In this document: positions 25,460-33,941 of the stretch, one piece after another
Layout: each line of letters opens with the position of its first letter
Numbering within the stretch: position 1 is the first letter of the stretch
Assembly (NCBI GenBank): GCA_019359765.1
Contig: JAHHGU010000036.1
Location: forward strand, 1 to 51,574
DNA length: 51,574 nucleotides
Source: Aphanothece sp. CMT-3BRIN-NPC111
GTDB taxonomy: Bacteria; Cyanobacteriota; Cyanobacteriia; Cyanobacteriales; JAHHGU01
Reading direction: 5' to 3'
Made by a program: the position numbers and the translations under genes
Notes under the pieces: model-generated
The model's input: the letters and a program-made list of their open reading frames with translations, nothing else
What the model was told of the DNA's origin: nothing
Database searches by the model: none

Positions 25460-25590
25460 AACTACGGTCGGGCAGACCGGAAGTCACGCTTGGGGAGAAT
25501 CCACCTCTACGCTTGAGTAACGCAAGGCGCTTCAAGCAAGTGGACTCATTGAACCAAGAATCCCCGTGCTTTTAAGCCGGGGAGTGTCAA
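25460..25590 (+). ncRNA. Candidate omega-RNA (reRNA) scaffold
   Basis: In active IS200/IS605 elements the RNA that guides TnpB spans the 3' end of tnpB and the right-end hairpin, with the guide taken from flanking DNA. This stretch has that layout: several short palindromes (CTTGAGTAACGCAAGGCGCTT), then the CCCCG...CGGGG hairpin, then TGTCAA. The guide would begin about 25591 (TAGCAATAAAAACAC). No TnpB is encoded here; an intact one would have to act in trans. Confidence 0.4.
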
Positions 25591-25851
25591 TAGCAATAAA
25601 AACACTTTATTAGCGTTTATTTATAAAAATTATACTACTCGGCATCAAATACCAACTGATGCCTTGAGCGGGATACTTTAATTAAAAAGCTGGTCTCCAC
25701 CAAAGTAGATGCGATCGCCCCAAGCCAGTATTACTCATGTTTTAGAAATACCGGACATGATATCAATCACCTTTTTATACCGGGTGGCGTGCATACATGA
25801 GGTAAAATTGAAGGTGTTCAAGATGCGGAAACGTTAGACCAGAAAGGTATC
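25591..25851. other. cysH upstream region
   Basis: The stretch holds a small dyad, GGCATCA/TGATGCC at 25641-25663 with a nine-base loop, and one HIP1 site. It must carry the cysH promoter unless transcription enters from the element to the left. No clear -35/-10 pair was identified. Confidence 0.45.
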
Positions 25852-26583
25852 ATGACCCAATCCACAGCATCGGCACTTCAACTTACCAATATAGACCTGG
25901 ATGCGCTGAACAAGAGATTTGATACAGCTTATCCCAAACAAATTCTGTCCTGGTGTGCTGAGAATATCCCCACCGGATTTGTGCAGACTAGCGCATTTAA
26001 TGTGGATGACATGATCGTTACAGATATTCTCTACCGGGAGATCAAACCAACTCCCCCGGTGCCGGTGCTGTTTCTGGACACTCTGTACCACTTTCCTCAA
26101 ACCCTGGAATTGGTTGCCAAAGCTAAAGCTCTTTACAACCTGGATCTCAAGGTTTATAAAATTCTAGAGGTAGATTCCCGCGAAGCCTTTGCCGCTCGCT
26201 ACGGTGAGGCCCTTTGGGATCAGGATGTGCAACAATTCCATCACTTAACCAAAATTGAACCCTTGCAACGGGGTCTAGCAGAACTGAACGCAATTGGCTG
26301 GATTACAGGGCGTCGGCGCGACCAAGCTGTGACTCGCGCTGATATGCCAGTGTTTGAAATTGATGGCAATGGGCGTCTGAAGATCAATCCTCTAGCTAAC
26401 TGGACTCGCAAAGAAAGCTGGGCCTATGTGTTTGAGCATGATGTTATCTATAATCCTCTGCATGATCAGGGATATGCCAGCATTGGCGATGAACCCTTAA
26501 CAACGCCAGTGGGAGAAGGTGAAGATGAACGTGCTGGTCGCTGGCGGGGCATGGGCAAAACCGAGTGTGGCATTCATATTTGA
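25852..26583 (+). CDS. cysH: Phosphoadenylyl-sulfate (PAPS) reductase
   Basis: CysH reduces activated sulfate to sulfite with electrons from thioredoxin or glutaredoxin in assimilatory sulfate reduction. The protein is 243 residues. The C-terminal catalytic KTECGIHI (C239) is intact. The paired CC motifs that hold an iron-sulfur cluster in APS reductases are absent, which argues for PAPS as substrate. FVQTSAFNVDDMIVTDIL and ITGRRRDQAVTRADMPVFE are family-typical. AAAGG precedes the ATG. No other cys genes are adjacent. Confidence 0.94.
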   Translation: MTQSTASALQLTNIDLDALNKRFDTAYPKQILSWCAENIPTGFVQTSAFNVDDMIVTDILYREIKPTPPVPVLFLDTLYHFPQTLELVAKAKALYNLDLKVYKILEVDSREAFAARYGEALWDQDVQQFHHLTKIEPLQRGLAELNAIGWITGRRRDQAVTRADMPVFEIDGNGRLKINPLANWTRKESWAYVFEHDVIYNPLHDQGYASIGDEPLTTPVGEGEDERAGRWRGMGKTECGIHI

Positions 26584-26680
26584 TGGGTGATTGAGAATTA
26601 GGAAATTGTCTTGCTCTCCTTCACATTTAATTTGGGAAGAGCTAGCAAACCGCCGAGCAAAGAATCCTGTTGCAACTTAA

Positions 26681-26809
26681 AATTGCCGCCGCCTGCTATC
26701 GCCATACCAGACGGCGGCTGAATTTCAACCTAAAGATACTTATGCAAGGCTAACTGCTCGGCAACAAGCGTTGACAGAGTTATTTGAGATTTGGCTGACA
26801 AACATTTAA
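26681..26809 (+). pseudogene. Unassigned 42-codon frame without start, possible gene remnant
   Basis: Between in-frame stops the plus strand reads NCRRLLSPYQTAAEF, then QPKDTYARLTARQQALTEL and FEIWLTNI. The composition is protein-like, with an amphipathic C-terminal helix. There is no ATG or GTG, so it is probably the tail of a lost gene. I cannot name the family. Confidence 0.25.
26685..26718. terminator. GC-rich hairpin downstream of cysH
   Basis: GCCGCCG (26685-26691) pairs with CGGCGGC (26712-26718) around a 20-base loop, with AAATT/AATTT just outside. No T-run follows. It lies 102 bases after the cysH stop, so a terminator role is possible but weakly supported. Confidence 0.35.
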
Positions 26810-26845
26810 GATAATTCTATATATGGGGAGACAATTGGTAGGGTA

Positions 26846-28174
26846 ATGATTAAGATCCTTCATTTGTCTGACACGCATATAGGGTCAGGTTTTCAGCACG
26901 GCACCATTAATCCAGAAACTGGGTTAAATACGCGGCTGGAAGATTTTGTTTCCACACTATCGCGGTGTATTGATAGAGCGATCGCAGATAATGTAGACCT
27001 TGTCCTATTCGGTGGGGATGCCTTTCCTGACGCGACGCCGCCGCCCTATGTGCAGGAGAAGTTTGCTGGCCAGTTTCACCGCTTAGTAGATGCCCAAATT
27101 CCTACTGTGTTGCTAGTGGGAAATCACGACCAGCACTCTCAGGGACAGGGGGGGGCAAGTTTATGTATTTATCGTACTTTGGGAGTGCCTGGGTTTGTGG
27201 TTGGCGATCGCCTAGCAACTCACCGCATTCAAACCCGTAACGGTCCAGTCCAAGTAATTACTCTCCCTTGGCTCACCCGTTCTACTCTCCTGACTCGCCC
27301 AGAAACCGAAAGTCTTTCTCTAGCTGAAGTCAATAAGTTATTAATTGACCGCTTGGAACCAGTATTAGAAGGGGAAATCCGGCGTTTAGACCCGGATGTG
27401 CCGACTGTGCTTCTGGGGCACCTGATGGCAGATAACGCTAGCTTGGGTGCAGAACGCTTCTTAGCAGTAGGCAAGGGCTTTACAATTCCCCTGTCTTTGC
27501 TCACCCGACCTTGCTTTGACTACGTTGCTTTGGGGCACGTCCATCGACATCAGAACCTCAACAAGTCTAACGACCCTCCTGTTATTTACCCTGGTAGCGT
27601 AGAACGGGTAGATTTCAGTGAAGAAAAGGAAGATAAAGGCTTTGTGCTAATTCAGCTAGAGAAGGGCAGCGTCCAGTGGGAATTTTGTCCCTTGCCAGTA
27701 CGTGCTTTTCGCACTATTGAGGTAGATGTTTCCACCTCAGAAGAACCGCAAGCTACCTTACTGAAAGCAATTGGAAAAAAGGATATCAAGGATGCCGTAG
27801 TGCGTCTAATTTACAAATTGCGTTCCGACCAATTGGATCAAATTGATTCAACGGCGGTACATAAGTCATTGAGCGAGGCTCATACCTATACTATTCAAGC
27901 CGAATTAGTCAGTCAGCTAGCTCGGCCTCGCTTGCCGGAACTCGGTTCAAGTGCCAGCATTGATCCCATGGAAGCGCTGCAAACTTACCTTGATAATCGG
28001 GACGACCTCAAGGAGATTGCAGCATCTATGCTGGAAGCGGCGCAAATGTTGCTAGCTGGAGAGGAAGATGCCTGGTCTAAGTCCATTGGTGTTGAGGATG
28101 CTTTAGAAGCAGGTACTAATCCACACCGCCAGTTGTCACTGGGAAATATTGATGGTCAGCTGCGTTTACTTTAG
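26846..28174 (+). CDS. sbcD: SbcD/Mre11-like DNA-repair nuclease subunit
   Basis: A 442-residue calcineurin-like phosphoesterase. The five metal-binding motifs are present in order: LSDTHIG (D9, H11), LFGGDAFPD, LVGNHDQ, LGHLMAD and ALGHVHRHQ. The C-terminal half matches the capping region of SbcD, which with SbcC ATPase cuts hairpins and processes DNA ends. No sbcC gene is next to it. The ATG at 26846 follows GGTAGGG. Confidence 0.87.
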   Translation: MIKILHLSDTHIGSGFQHGTINPETGLNTRLEDFVSTLSRCIDRAIADNVDLVLFGGDAFPDATPPPYVQEKFAGQFHRLVDAQIPTVLLVGNHDQHSQGQGGASLCIYRTLGVPGFVVGDRLATHRIQTRNGPVQVITLPWLTRSTLLTRPETESLSLAEVNKLLIDRLEPVLEGEIRRLDPDVPTVLLGHLMADNASLGAERFLAVGKGFTIPLSLLTRPCFDYVALGHVHRHQNLNKSNDPPVIYPGSVERVDFSEEKEDKGFVLIQLEKGSVQWEFCPLPVRAFRTIEVDVSTSEEPQATLLKAIGKKDIKDAVVRLIYKLRSDQLDQIDSTAVHKSLSEAHTYTIQAELVSQLARPRLPELGSSASIDPMEALQTYLDNRDDLKEIAASMLEAAQMLLAGEEDAWSKSIGVEDALEAGTNPHRQLSLGNIDGQLRLL

Positions 28175-28247
28175 AAATTGAGAGACGGATAAATAAGCAG
28201 AGCCACTTAATTATTTGTAGGATGGGTAGAGCATTTTGAGTAAGAGG

Positions 28248-28274
28248 TTTATCGACTGCCTGCAAGAGGTCTAT
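28248..28274. repeat. Divergent copy of one end of the 2.8-kb MITE
   Basis: ATCGACTGCCTGCAAGAGG plus TCTAT resembles GATCGACTGCGTGCAAGAAG plus TCTAA at 2824-2847, with a few changes. No matching left arm is seen nearby, so this is a solo end or a decayed copy. Confidence 0.5.
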
Positions 28275-28367
28275 CATAGAATCTTCTTCAAATTTGGTGC
28301 TATATCCCTGCTTAAAAGAAGCTGATTCAAGATATCGCAGCTTGCGATCAGAAAATGTGGGTGGAAA

Positions 28368-29269
28368 CCCCGCGCTTCTACGACGGCTTTACAAAAATTA
28401 TCCGGGGTATGGAGATATTTCGCTGTATAAGGCAATATATAGCGAAAGCATTCTGCCCTGTATCTGACTCAAAAGAACAAATCCGTAATCTGAATAAGGC
28501 TGAGTTTTTTGCTCTGCGAGAACTGTGCCGACTTAGCAAAAACCTCTACAACGTAGGGTTGTAGACTGTTCGGCAATACTACTTTCAGGAACGTAAGCAC
28601 TTGCGTTACGAATCTGCCTACCATCTATGCAAAGAGAACGAGAATTACCGCCTGTTGAATACAGATATTGCTCAACAAACTTTGAAGGTGGTAGACAGAA
28701 CCTTTAACAGCTTCTATGGCTTGATTAATGCGGTTAAGTCGGCGAGTTATCAGCAAAAAGTGAGACTGCCTCACTACTTGCCCAAAGATGGCTACTTTGT
28801 TTGGATAATTCCTCGGATTAAAGTCAAAATTGGACGATTTTATGTACCGATGTCTAACGCTTACAAAAGTGCGTTTGGTGCGGTGTCGATTCCCTTCCCT
28901 GAAAGACTTGATCCTAACGCCATCAAAGAAGTTCGGATTCACCCAAAGTACGAGGCTCGATTTTTTGAAGTTGAGTTTGTGTCTAAGGTTGAATCTGAAC
29001 CGATGGAGACAGTTTCTAACAGCGCTATCTCGATTGACTTGGGATTGGATAATTTAGCTACTTGTGTTGGCACCAATGGGGCATCCTTTATTGTGGATGG
29101 TCACAAACTCAAATCTATTAACCAAAAGTAAGCAGAATGGTTTTACCGGACTGTCTAGAGGCTGTTTGGCACAGCCGTTACGAATTAAAATCTATTAAAT
29201 CAAGATTCTTAAGAATCCTCATGCCTACGTGCAAAGCACGGGCTTCGCCAACAGGCTGAGGAGTGTCAA
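28368..29269 (+). mobile_element. Degraded IS200/IS605-type element (tnpB only)
   Basis: The left end has CCCCG (28368-28372) and CGGGG (28403-28407) around a 30-base loop. The right end has CCTCA (29217-29221) and TGAGG (29257-29261) followed by AGTGTCAA. This is the same ending as the element at 25.6 kb. Between them lies a broken tnpB. No tnpA (Y1 transposase) is present. The right end abuts the APC permease gene, whose start codon lies 36 bases on. Confidence 0.75.
28409..29131 (+). pseudogene. tnpB pseudogene (RNA-guided nuclease/transposase accessory)
   Basis: The frame begins MEIFRCIRQYIAKAF, runs through LRELCRLSKNLYNVGL, meets TAG at 28562-28564 and continues in the same frame TVRQYYFQERKHLRYESAYH. 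The stop replaces the Tyr usual in N-V-G-L-Y-x-V-R-Q-Y. The first RuvC acidic motif is present (SAISIDLGLDNLATCV). After LKSINQK a stop is reached, and the sequence passes almost directly to the right-end hairpin. The RuvC-II, zinc-finger and RuvC-III parts are therefore missing. The two lesions make it inactive. Confidence 0.85.
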
Positions 29270-29304
29270 AAGCTAATAACAGCGATACAGCAGGAGTTCC
29301 ATTG

Positions 29305-31233
29305 ATGGCTAAGCCGCTTAGTCCAGGCAAAAAATATCGTAGGTATCTCAGTCGCTGGTTACTGAAAAAAGACCGACGCGAAAAGGAGGGGCAACATTCT
29401 CGGCATTCCTGGTGGCAGGTTATGTGCCTAACGGGGGTAGATTATTTCTCCACGCTTGGTTATCAACCTGGGATAGCTGCACTGGCGGCAGGGGCACTTT
29501 CTCCTATAGCTACATTAATTTTGGTTCTGCTGACGCTGTTTGGAGCATTACCCATCTATCGGCGGGTTGCGGCAACAAGCCCCCATGGTGAGGGGTCGAT
29601 CGCGATGCTCGAACATCTCCTTGACTGGTGGCAGGGTAAGCTATTTGTGCTTTGTCTGCTGGGATTTGTAGCAACTGACTTTATTATCACGATTACTCTT
29701 TCGGCTGCTGATGCCACAGCCCATATTATTGAAAATCCTCTAGTACCAAGTTTTATTCACGGACAGGAAGTAAGCATTACTCTGATCTTGATCGCCTTGC
29801 TCGGTGCGGTGTTTATAAAAGGTTTCAAAGAAGCGATCGGCATTGCTGTCTATCTGGTAGGTGCCTATCTGCTGTTGAACTTAGTAGTTATTGGCTTCGG
29901 TGCGTATCAGATCCTGACTCACCCATCGGCGATCGCGGACTGGCAGACAGCACTGTTCGCACAGCATTCAAATCCTTTGATGATGCTTGCCATATCTGCC
30001 CTGCTATTCCCGAAGCTGGCATTGGGATTATCTGGTTTTGAAACAGGTGTAGCCGTCATGCCTCTGGTAAAAGGAAGCAGCAGCGACACGGAGGAAAACC
30101 CCACAGGTCGAATTCGCAATACGCATAAGCTGCTGACGGCGGCGGCAGTAATTATGAGCTGTTACTTGCTCACGAGCAGTCTGGTGACGACTTTGCTAAT
30201 TCCATCAGCAGAGTTTCAACCTGGAGGCAAAGCCAGTGGGCGCGCTCTAGCATACTTAGCGCATCTCTTTTTCGGCGATGCCTTAGGAACAATTTACGAT
30301 TTAAGCACGATTTCGATTTTGTGGTTTGCAGGTGCATCCGCAATGGCGGGATTGCTCAATATCGTCCCTCGTTATCTGCCACGTTATGGGATGGCACCGG
30401 ATTGGACACGGGCAACGCGGCCTTTAGTACTGGTATATACTGCGATCGCCTTTGTCGTTACGATTCTCTTTAAGGCGAATGTAGAAGCTCAAGGTGGAGC
30501 ATATGCAACAGGTGTGCTGGTGTTGATGAGTTCAGCTGCATTTGCTGTGACCCTGGCATCTCACCACGCGCGATCGAAGCAAGAAACAACTCTCTTCGGC
30601 ATCATTACATTAGTGTTTATCTACACCACTATTGTTAATATCATTGAGAGGCCGGAGGGGATTCGGATTGCGGCCTTCTTTATTGGGGCAATTATTGCCA
30701 CCTCGCTTGTTTCACGGGTATGGCGCTCGACTGAGCTGCGGGTGGAGCGAATTGAGATGGACGATACTGCTCGCGCCTTCATTGCTGAAGAAAGCGATCG
30801 CACGATCCGGATAATTGCCCACCGACGAAATACAGGTAGCGAGCGGGAATATTACTACAAAGAGAAGGAAGTGCGTGAGGATAACCATATTCCGCCAGAA
30901 GATGCGATTATGTTTCTGGAAATTAAGGTATCTGATGCATCGGAATTTGCCGAAAGTATTCGGGTTGAAGGAGTACAAGTTGGTAATTACCGTATCTTGC
31001 AAGCTAAGGGTGCAGCCGTACCAAATACCATTGCCGCCATCCTTTTGTATATACGGGATCAAACACGTAAGTTGCCCCATGCCTATTTCGGTTGGGCAGA
31101 AGGTAATCCCATTCAATATTTGATGCGCTTTATTCTCTTTGGCGAAGGGGATATTGCTGTGGTTTCCCGGGAAGTATTGCGTAAAGCTGAGAAAAATCCT
31201 GAGCGGCGTCCCGCTATGCATGTTGGAGGTTAA
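29305..31233 (+). CDS. APC-superfamily amino acid permease
   Basis: A 642-residue inner-membrane transporter. WWQVMCLTGVDYFSTLGYQP (first helix region, with the G-x-D-Y signature) is followed by about 11 more hydrophobic segments to residue 480, then a cytoplasmic tail of about 150 residues (RAFIAEESDRTIRIIAHRRN). This layout resembles the larger APC transporters. The substrate is not apparent. A GTG at 29263 lies inside the IS right end; I choose the ATG at 29305 with CAGGAG ten bases upstream. The insertion just upstream probably replaced the native promoter region. A HIP1-based hairpin terminator follows. Confidence 0.87.
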   Translation: MAKPLSPGKKYRRYLSRWLLKKDRREKEGQHSRHSWWQVMCLTGVDYFSTLGYQPGIAALAAGALSPIATLILVLLTLFGALPIYRRVAATSPHGEGSIAMLEHLLDWWQGKLFVLCLLGFVATDFIITITLSAADATAHIIENPLVPSFIHGQEVSITLILIALLGAVFIKGFKEAIGIAVYLVGAYLLLNLVVIGFGAYQILTHPSAIADWQTALFAQHSNPLMMLAISALLFPKLALGLSGFETGVAVMPLVKGSSSDTEENPTGRIRNTHKLLTAAAVIMSCYLLTSSLVTTLLIPSAEFQPGGKASGRALAYLAHLFFGDALGTIYDLSTISILWFAGASAMAGLLNIVPRYLPRYGMAPDWTRATRPLVLVYTAIAFVVTILFKANVEAQGGAYATGVLVLMSSAAFAVTLASHHARSKQETTLFGIITLVFIYTTIVNIIERPEGIRIAAFFIGAIIATSLVSRVWRSTELRVERIEMDDTARAFIAEESDRTIRIIAHRRNTGSEREYYYKEKEVREDNHIPPEDAIMFLEIKVSDASEFAESIRVEGVQVGNYRILQAKGAAVPNTIAAILLYIRDQTRKLPHAYFGWAEGNPIQYLMRFILFGEGDIAVVSREVLRKAEKNPERRPAMHVGG

Positions 31234-31285
31234 GAAGCATTTCTATTCAGTAGGTATAAATCGTACCTGAATTACTAGAAAAGTG

Positions 31286-31326
31286 AAATAAGCGATCGCG
31301 ATTGTGGAAAGTGCGATCGCTTATTT
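31286..31326. terminator. Hairpin whose arms are HIP1 octamers
   Basis: AAATAAGCGATCGC (31286-31299) pairs perfectly with GCGATCGCTTATTT (31313-31326) over 14 bp, with a 13-base loop. GCTTTTTG follows. It lies 53 bases beyond the permease stop, where a terminator is expected. Each arm contains a full HIP1 site. Confidence 0.75.
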
Positions 31327-31462
31327 ATGAGCTTTTTGTAATAAGTTAATAACATTTATTTATAAATCTACAAAAATATTACGTAGATTTACTGATGTAG
31401 GTCAACAAAAAAAGTTTTAGTATAGAAAGGCTTACTCAATTGAGTACAGGTGAAGGTGGTTT

Positions 31463-33067
31463 ATGAGCATTGATTTTTATCGTTATAATATTTTACCTAG
31501 CTTATTAGTGGGAACGACAACTATCGCCGCAATTGTAAGCTTCTATCCAGCAGCTATGGCTGCCAAATCACCTCAAGAGATTGCCCAAATTGCCAATTTA
31601 ATTACAGTACAAGTTAACACATCAATTCCAGGAAAAGGTTCTGGTTCCGGTGTAATTATTGCTAAAAATGGCAACAATTACACAGTACTGACTGCTAATC
31701 ACGTCCAAAGAGATGTAGGTGAAAATCCCACCATTCGCACCTACGATGGCAATAGCTATCCGGTAACTAATATGCAAAGTTTAGGCTCTTTGGAAAATGA
31801 AAAAGATCCTGACTTAGCCGTGTTGACTTTTACTGCTGCATCAAACTACCAACCAGCCACTGTGGGAAATTCTGACCAAGCGGTGCTGGGGTCTCAAATA
31901 TTTGTATTTGGCTATCCAGTACAAGGTGTAGGAGAAGATCGCAAAATAGGCGCGGATCGGGATTCTGAGTTCTCACCAGGCTATATAACCAGTCGCCGTA
32001 GTGGCGCTAAGTATGGCTATGCTATACGCTACAACGCTGTGACGTTAGGTGGCATGAGTGGTGGTTCGGTATTAGATGTTGATGGTAGAGTCATTGGGAT
32101 TCATGGATTGGGCGATCAGGATTTAGGAAAAGGAGTTACCGAAAGTGGGCAGGATGTCTCAGTCAAAATCAAAACAGGCTTCAATTCAGCAATTCCAATA
32201 AATGCATTTGTAGCAATGCGATCGAAAATCGGGAAAAATGCTGAAAACATAGCTATTAACAATACAGCGAGTACAGATAATGCTGCGGCACGAATTACCA
32301 ATCCTCAATCTACTACTGATTTTGTTGTAGCTGGTCTAGTTCAAACTGAAAAAGGCAATAATTCAGCAGCCGTCAAGCATTATACTGAGGCGATTAGCCG
32401 GGATGCTAACAATGCTGAAGCCTACTATCAAAGGGCAAATACTCGCTATAGTCAAGGAGACGATACAGGCGCAGTTGAAGACTATACTGAGGCGATTAAC
32501 CGCAACCCGAACTATGTAACTGCCTACTTTAATCGGGGATTTATCCGCCTGAATCAGAAAGATAGCAAAGGAGCGATTGAAGACTTTAGTTCTGTTATAC
32601 GTCTCGATCCCAATGATGTTCTAGCTTACTACAACCGTGCAGCTGCTCGCTCTCAGCAGCAAGACAAAGAAGGCACAATTGCAGACTATAGCCAAGTTAT
32701 CAGCATCGATTCCAACTATGTTCCAGCCTATATGGAACGGGCACGTTTTCGTAACTCGTTAGGAGATAGGAAGGGAGCGATTGAAGATTATACGGTAGCT
32801 ATCGGTATTGTAGGTAACGACCCCAGCAGTTCCAACCATGCTATAGCTAAATACAATCGGGGTATTTTGCGTCGTAATTTAGGCGATCGCCAAGGCGCTT
32901 TAGAAGATTTACAAAGTGCCGCTACCTTGTTTGAGCAACAAAAAGAAACGGCTTACTACCAAAAGGCAATGGATGAAATTAAGTGGTTGTCTAGAGAAAT
33001 TGGAGTTCCTAGCAACCCTAGTCCTGTAAACAATTCTAATCAAGGGGGTACGGAGGGAGGTATCTAG
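31463..33067 (+). CDS. Secreted trypsin-like serine protease fused to TPR repeats
   Basis: A 534-residue protein with a hydrophobic signal sequence (LPSLLVGTTTIAAIVSFYPA). The protease domain has the triad H80 (LTANHVQ), D117 (DPDLAVLTF) and S199 (LGGMSGGSVLD), as in the HtrA-like S1C group but without a PDZ domain. From about residue 290, five or so TPR units follow (AVKHYTEAISRDANNAEAYY, AVEDYTEAINRNPNYVTAYF and so on). TPRs bind partner proteins. It begins a plus-strand run with COP23 and a second protease. GAAGGTGG precedes the ATG. Confidence 0.9.
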   Translation: MSIDFYRYNILPSLLVGTTTIAAIVSFYPAAMAAKSPQEIAQIANLITVQVNTSIPGKGSGSGVIIAKNGNNYTVLTANHVQRDVGENPTIRTYDGNSYPVTNMQSLGSLENEKDPDLAVLTFTAASNYQPATVGNSDQAVLGSQIFVFGYPVQGVGEDRKIGADRDSEFSPGYITSRRSGAKYGYAIRYNAVTLGGMSGGSVLDVDGRVIGIHGLGDQDLGKGVTESGQDVSVKIKTGFNSAIPINAFVAMRSKIGKNAENIAINNTASTDNAAARITNPQSTTDFVVAGLVQTEKGNNSAAVKHYTEAISRDANNAEAYYQRANTRYSQGDDTGAVEDYTEAINRNPNYVTAYFNRGFIRLNQKDSKGAIEDFSSVIRLDPNDVLAYYNRAAARSQQQDKEGTIADYSQVISIDSNYVPAYMERARFRNSLGDRKGAIEDYTVAIGIVGNDPSSSNHAIAKYNRGILRRNLGDRQGALEDLQSAATLFEQQKETAYYQKAMDEIKWLSREIGVPSNPSPVNNSNQGGTEGGI

Positions 33068-33133
33068 TAAGCTATTTGTCCCATACCTAATCTTTGTTAA
33101 AAGTTTACCCTTTCAATTAGGAAACCTTAGGTT

Positions 33134-33826
33134 ATGAAGCTCAAAAATATTTTGCAAGTTTCAGTCGCTACGTTGGTAGCGGCTCAGGTTCCCCTAGTGA
33201 CGGCGCTAACCAGTTTCGCTGCGCCAACGCCTGAGTTTTTTTATTGTAAGAAGCGAGTTAATGACCCAGATGGGGCACGATTTGTTACTGTTGCTATTAG
33301 GGAGGATGGTAGTGAGACAGTTCCTCTAATTAAATGGAGAACGCAAGAATTTAGTCGCTCAGGTAATACGCCTGAACGGCGCTGCTATGAGGTGACGAGT
33401 CGGCTGAACAACGCTGTACGTGAAAACGGGGGTAAACTCAGCGGCTTGTATTTAACGGTAGGTAGAGTGAATAAGCGTTACCTGGTACTTTGCTACGTTA
33501 ACAATACGAGATCGGGCTGCAATCGTAATAATGTACTGTTCACCTTAAGTCAACAAAATCAGCGTAGTCCAGCTCAGGTATTAGCAAGCATTATTAATTA
33601 CAGTGTTAATTCCAGTGTATTAGGTAGCAGTAGCAGTAGCCCAATTTTTGAATCTGGGGGTGGTAATGAATCTGAAGCCTTACCCTATGTAAATTTAGAA
33701 GAGCTGGTGGATAAACCGACTGTAGGTAGCTCAACTTCTAGCCCAAATTTGTCTCCTTCTCCTGATACTACTATAAGGCAGGAACCAACAAACACCTCTG
33801 ATCCTGGATTTGAGATTGGAATTTAA
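33134..33826 (+). CDS. COP23-domain secreted protein
   Basis: A 230-residue protein with a Sec signal (LVAAQVPLVTALTSFAA). The domain FYCKKRVNDPDGARFVTVA, ERRCYEVTSRLNNAV, KRYLVLCYVNN and GCNRNNVLFTL matches the circadian oscillating polypeptide COP23 family, described from a rhythmic membrane-associated cyanobacterial protein. Four Cys may form disulfides. The C-terminal 70 residues are Ser/Pro-rich and disordered. Its position 66 bases after the TPR protease suggests an operon; proteolytic control of COP23 is an inference. Confidence 0.85.
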   Translation: MKLKNILQVSVATLVAAQVPLVTALTSFAAPTPEFFYCKKRVNDPDGARFVTVAIREDGSETVPLIKWRTQEFSRSGNTPERRCYEVTSRLNNAVRENGGKLSGLYLTVGRVNKRYLVLCYVNNTRSGCNRNNVLFTLSQQNQRSPAQVLASIINYSVNSSVLGSSSSSPIFESGGGNESEALPYVNLEELVDKPTVGSSTSSPNLSPSPDTTIRQEPTNTSDPGFEIGI

Positions 33827-33941
33827 TTTGCCTTAAGGTATTTAAGTAATTTTGTAGCTCAATTTGGGACAAAGTTGGATTGTTTCAGATTATATATACA
33901 TGAATTCTTTCTGAATTTATCTTGATTAAGGTAAGGCTACA

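Larger units (their letters stand above)
25137..25590 (+). mobile_element. tnpB-less IS200/IS605-type element with omega-RNA-like right end
   Basis: Two hairpins of the same design bound the element: CCCCGTGTTTTCAAACCGGG plus G at 25157-25177, and CCCCGTGCTTTTAAGCCGGG plus G at 25562-25582. The latter is followed by GAGTGTCAA. The sequence before the right hairpin (GACCGGAAGTCACGCTTGG ... AACCAAGAATCCCC, about 25460-25561) resembles the 3' end of cyanobacterial tnpB genes, which doubles as the omega-RNA scaffold. There is room for little of tnpB itself. The left boundary is approximate. The element sits between the glutaredoxin-like gene and cysH. Identification is from remembered motif patterns. 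Confidence 0.55.

Noticed and set aside
30712..31221. 169-codon minus-strand frame inside the APC permease gene
   Set aside because: It lies fully antisense to a well-supported membrane protein gene and shows no domain of its own.
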